From Oscillospiraceae bacterium (GTDB lineage: Bacteria > Bacillota > Clostridia > Oscillospirales > Oscillospiraceae): 64,000 nucleotides of DNA. Shown here piece by piece: positions 61,647 to 64,000 of the stretch; position 1 is the first letter of the stretch, and every line of letters begins with the position of its first letter. Position numbers and translations under genes: made by a program. Under the pieces are notes generated by a model. The model was given only the letters and a program-made list of their open reading frames with translations, was not told the origin of the DNA and searched no databases. The stretch lies in contig JAFUNI010000022.1 in the NCBI GenBank assembly GCA_017482385.1, positions 108,763 through 172,762 of the forward strand, in the 5' to 3' direction.

Positions 61647-62816
61647 ATGTTCCGCAATTACAAAAACTACAAAATCCATCTCAGAAAGGACGGTCGGTAT
61701 ACTGCACGGGTTATGGATCAAGGGCATAATACCGTCTTTTATGGCAGGACCAAAAAGGAGGTTCAGCAAAAACTGGAGGTGTTTATTGCTGAGCTAAACG
61801 CCACGGCACAAATAAAATACGAAATGGCCCACCCCACAAAATATATGACTTTAAGAAACTGGGCATATCTCTGCTTGAATACCTACTGTGTTGCAAACAT
61901 TCAGGGAAACACCTATGCGGCATACGAACGGCTGATCCGCTTGCACTTCGGTGAGTTGGGAGATATGCCCATTGGGCGCATATCGAGCCTTATGGTTCAA
62001 AAACACATCACAGACTGTTCCCTGCTTGTGGATGAAAACGGAATCAGCGAAAGCCACCTATGCCGTCTGCGGAATTTCATGCACATGATCTTTGAATACG
62101 CCATTCAAAACAATATGATTCTGCACAATCCCACAAAAGGTGTCCGCATTCCCAAGACCGGCATCAATGAGAACCGTGCCTTGTCCTCGGAAGAGATCGT
62201 ACGGCTCATTAACGCTGTGCATAACTCTGACCATTTGGTCACATTTTGCATTATCCTGTGCCTTTTCACGGGGCTCAGAAAGGGTGAGCTGCTCGGTCTG
62301 AAATGGAGCAATGTTGACTTTGAAAATCGGACCATCACAATAGAGCACCAGCTTGTACGAGAATATAAGATCAACTCCACAGACGAGGCTAAAACGCGCT
62401 ATGTTCCCAAAACCACAAAAACCAAAAGTTCCAAGCGCACGATTCATATGATAGAACCGTTGGCAAAGGAATTTGAAGAATACAAGCGCAAGCTGTTGGA
62501 GCAGCAAGCAGAACGTGATATCCCGTATTCAGAGGACAATTATGTATTCCCCACCCGGAACAATACAGGCTTTGCAAGCAAAACCTTCTACAGATATTAC
62601 CACGAAATTCTTGAGGCAGCTGGGATCACAGATGTTAATTTTCATACACTCCGTCACACCTTCGCAACCATGTGCCTGGAATCCGGCACGGACCTCCTTA
62701 CGATCTCCAGAACACTTGGCCATGCCAGTGTAAAGATAACCGGTGACGTATATTTACATATGTCCCAATCGCATCAAAAAACGTGCCTAGACAAGCTGAA
62801 TTCTTGCTATATTTAG
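61647..62816 (+). CDS. Tyrosine site-specific recombinase (integrase)
   Basis: A 389-residue phage/ICE-type integrase. It has a short N-terminal arm-binding region (YKIHLRKDGRYTARVMD), a SAM-like core-binding domain (WAYLCLNTYCVANIQGNTYAAYERLI), and a catalytic domain with the R in FTGLRKGELLGLKW, HTLRHTFATMCLESG (H-x-x-R), LGHASVKITGDVYLHM with His and the nucleophile Tyr. ATG at 61647 with AGGAGA upstream. It probably mobilises or once mobilised the island to its left. Confidence 0.95.
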   Translation: MFRNYKNYKIHLRKDGRYTARVMDQGHNTVFYGRTKKEVQQKLEVFIAELNATAQIKYEMAHPTKYMTLRNWAYLCLNTYCVANIQGNTYAAYERLIRLHFGELGDMPIGRISSLMVQKHITDCSLLVDENGISESHLCRLRNFMHMIFEYAIQNNMILHNPTKGVRIPKTGINENRALSSEEIVRLINAVHNSDHLVTFCIILCLFTGLRKGELLGLKWSNVDFENRTITIEHQLVREYKINSTDEAKTRYVPKTTKTKSSKRTIHMIEPLAKEFEEYKRKLLEQQAERDIPYSEDNYVFPTRNNTGFASKTFYRYYHEILEAAGITDVNFHTLRHTFATMCLESGTDLLTISRTLGHASVKITGDVYLHMSQSHQKTCLDKLNSCYI

Positions 62817-63553
62817 AGCCACCGGGTTTTAGTTATGTGGTCGTTGGTTCGCCCTTTCCTAAGATCATGGGCAAAACACCTCAAAACAGCCTCAGGAACG
62901 GTAAAAATCGCTTCAAAACGGCTGTTTTTCAGTAAAAATCGGATCCAAAACATCGATTTTAGGCTTTTGACTGCCCTCGTGAGCTTCCAAAAACGCCATC
63001 GTCTCGGACCGCCATTTTTTGAGCTCTTTAAAAATTTTACGTCAGAATCTGCTTCAGGTGTTTTTCCAAAAATAGCAAAAAGCCTTGAAAACCCAGTGTT
63101 TTCAAGGCTTTTTCGGCACGCCAATTTTGGGCAAAACCAATGACCTCATGATTAACAGTCATGCGCTCCTTTTTTTATGCCATTTACATGGATTTATATG
63201 GACTTATGGGGCAATTTTTACCCCAAAAAACGCATTCGTCCATTATCTCAACCTGCAAAAATAACAGCGCATTTTCCCTGTATTACCAACGCTTTTTCCC
63301 TCTAAAAAGTGGAGCCACTAAGAAATCAACATGTGCTCTACCCTCTTTATTGATACAAAAACCGATACAAAAATTATTTTTTCTGAGAAAAATGATGTTT
63401 TCTTGAAACGCGATTTTAACTCTCATATATTATTAACATAGAAGTTCACCACAAAATGAATGAATGAGCGAATTGAACAACACTGCAATGAGCCGGACAT
63501 TGCAGAAGGATGAATGTGTCAAACTTCTAAATATTTTTGAAGGAGGCATTCAT
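62817..63553. other. Non-coding stretch between recombinase and xis gene
   Basis: No convincing gene here: open frames lack ribosome sites. It holds a strong bidirectional terminator, TGATACAAAAACCGATACAAAAA direct repeats of a GATACAAAAA unit near 63350-63375 written here as two ten-base copies, and A+T-rich DNA. An attachment site of the recombinase or the left end of a second element may lie here, but I cannot place it. Confidence 0.5.
63077..63113. terminator. Bidirectional terminator
   Basis: Sixteen-base stem AAAAAGCCTTGAAAAC/GTTTTCAAGGCTTTTT with a five-base loop, about 260 bases past the recombinase gene. Confidence 0.88.
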
Positions 63554-63760
63554 ATGTCCAAAGCTATGAATCCCGTGCCAATTTACCACAAGATCACACT
63601 AACGATCGAGGAGGCAGCTGATCTGAGCAACATCGGTATCAACAGAATCGATGCTATGCTTCGCAAAGCGAACTGCCCGTTTGTGTTGTTCGTGGGGAAA
63701 AAGAAATTGGTAAAGCGTAAGGAGTTTGAAGAGTATATCAGCAAAACCCTTTATATCTGA
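63554..63760 (+). CDS. xis: Tn916-like excisionase
   Basis: A 68-residue winged-helix protein with YHKITLTIEEAADLSNIGIN near the start and VGKKKLVKRKEFEEYI near the end, the Tn916 Xis pattern (IPIWEKYTLTIEEA and IKRKxFE in Tn916). Xis bends attachment-site DNA and directs excision. ATG at 63554 with AGGAGG upstream. It stands 121 bases before an integrase gene, the same order and distance class as in Tn916-type elements. Confidence 0.83.
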   Translation: MSKAMNPVPIYHKITLTIEEAADLSNIGINRIDAMLRKANCPFVLFVGKKKLVKRKEFEEYISKTLYI

Positions 63761-63881
63761 TAGCATCTCATAAATTCTTGCGGAAAAGTTTTCATTATTG
63801 TCTTGAGAAAAAGGGCGCACTGTGTTATTATTATAGTGTAGCAGTGTGCTCTTTTTCGCCAAGGCGGAAAGGAGTTCATCT

Positions 63882-64000
63882 ATGGGAAAGAATCTCAAAG
63901 GCAAAGAATGTGGTAAGGGTATCTACCAAAGAAAGGATGGTCGATACAGCGCAAGGTATATTGATAAAGCAGGAAAGCGACACGAAAAATATTTCCAAAC
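63882..64000 (+). CDS. Second tyrosine integrase, N-terminal part, cut by window end
   Basis: The frame begins MGKNLKGKECGKGIYQRK and continues DGRYSARYIDKAGKRHEKYF, a Tn916-type integrase N-terminal arm-binding domain, similar in layout to the recombinase at 61647. GGAAAGGAG lies upstream of the ATG. The catalytic domain is beyond the window. With the xis gene it marks the end of a second, Tn916-like element. Confidence 0.82.
   Translation, partial: MGKNLKGKECGKGIYQRKDGRYSARYIDKAGKRHEKYFQ

Noticed and set aside
62813-63143. Opposite-strand frames of about 100 codons after the recombinase
   Set aside because: No ribosome sites, overlapping frames on both strands and a terminator inside.

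Overview
The window looks like chromosomal DNA from an anaerobic, endospore-forming Gram-positive bacterium of the Clostridia, probably a gut Oscillospirales relative. The support is an intact sigK sporulation sigma factor, rubrerythrin, an iron-sulfur serine ammonia-lyase, an EutH-type permease, an ECF-type vitamin transporter, strong AGGAGG-type ribosome binding sites and tRNA genes with encoded CCA. The taxonomic placement is inference; there is no rRNA here.

Region 1 (1-6.4 kb) holds a 5'-truncated amidase-like gene, an M20 amidohydrolase, an M14 carboxypeptidase, tRNA-Trp and a CAU tRNA, a fucosidase-like gene and sigK. Two scars lie here: a second copy of the tRNA-Trp 3' end, and a relic of the sigK 3' end on the far side of the fucosidase-like gene.

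Region 2 (6.4-26.3 kb) is one long minus-strand surface polysaccharide operon. It starts at a strong promoter near 26.25 kb and runs LCP ligase, FlaA1/PglF-type dehydratase, aminotransferase, initiating sugar transferase, glycosyltransferases, EpsG-type polymerase, TupA-type ATP-grasp protein, Wzx flippase, further aminotransferases, acyl/acetyltransferases, a second dehydratase, a GHMP kinase and a nucleotidyltransferase, ending at a terminator near 6.4 kb. One of its three DegT-type aminotransferases lacks the PLP lysine.

Region 3 (26.4-45.1 kb) is housekeeping: an amino-sugar activation set (NahK-like kinase, GlmM, left-handed beta-helix protein), rubrerythrin, EutH, a PHP phosphatase, a NagD-like HAD phosphatase, ProS, a phosphodiesterase, serine ammonia-lyase, a VanY-type peptidase and a B12 uptake locus. 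The B12 locus has two divergent cobalamin riboswitches, one before an ECF transporter operon and one before a DUF4430 lipoprotein.

Region 4 (45.15-64 kb) is a genomic island, visibly richer in A+T at its left side. It begins just after a truncated gene with an intact promoter. The first half carries defence-like genes: DUF4238/SEC-C, a HEPN-TPR protein, a KAP NTPase with a DUF4062 protein, Fic, and an AAA ATPase with a macrodomain protein; a Cu/Zn superoxide dismutase sits among them. The second half (54.7-61.1 kb) carries reduced or altered relatives of core host proteins: a PolC-like protein without the catalytic aspartates, a DnaA-like AAA+ protein without the arginine finger, sensor II arginine or DNA-binding domain, a full Spo0A-like regulator and an Hfq-like protein, with a WYL regulator and several unknowns. 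Related GC-rich hairpins sit at nearly every transcription-unit junction from 53 to 61 kb. A tyrosine recombinase closes this part, and a Tn916-like xis plus the start of a second integrase follow at the window end. The replication/sporulation look-alike module and its shared hairpins are the best candidate here for an undescribed system.
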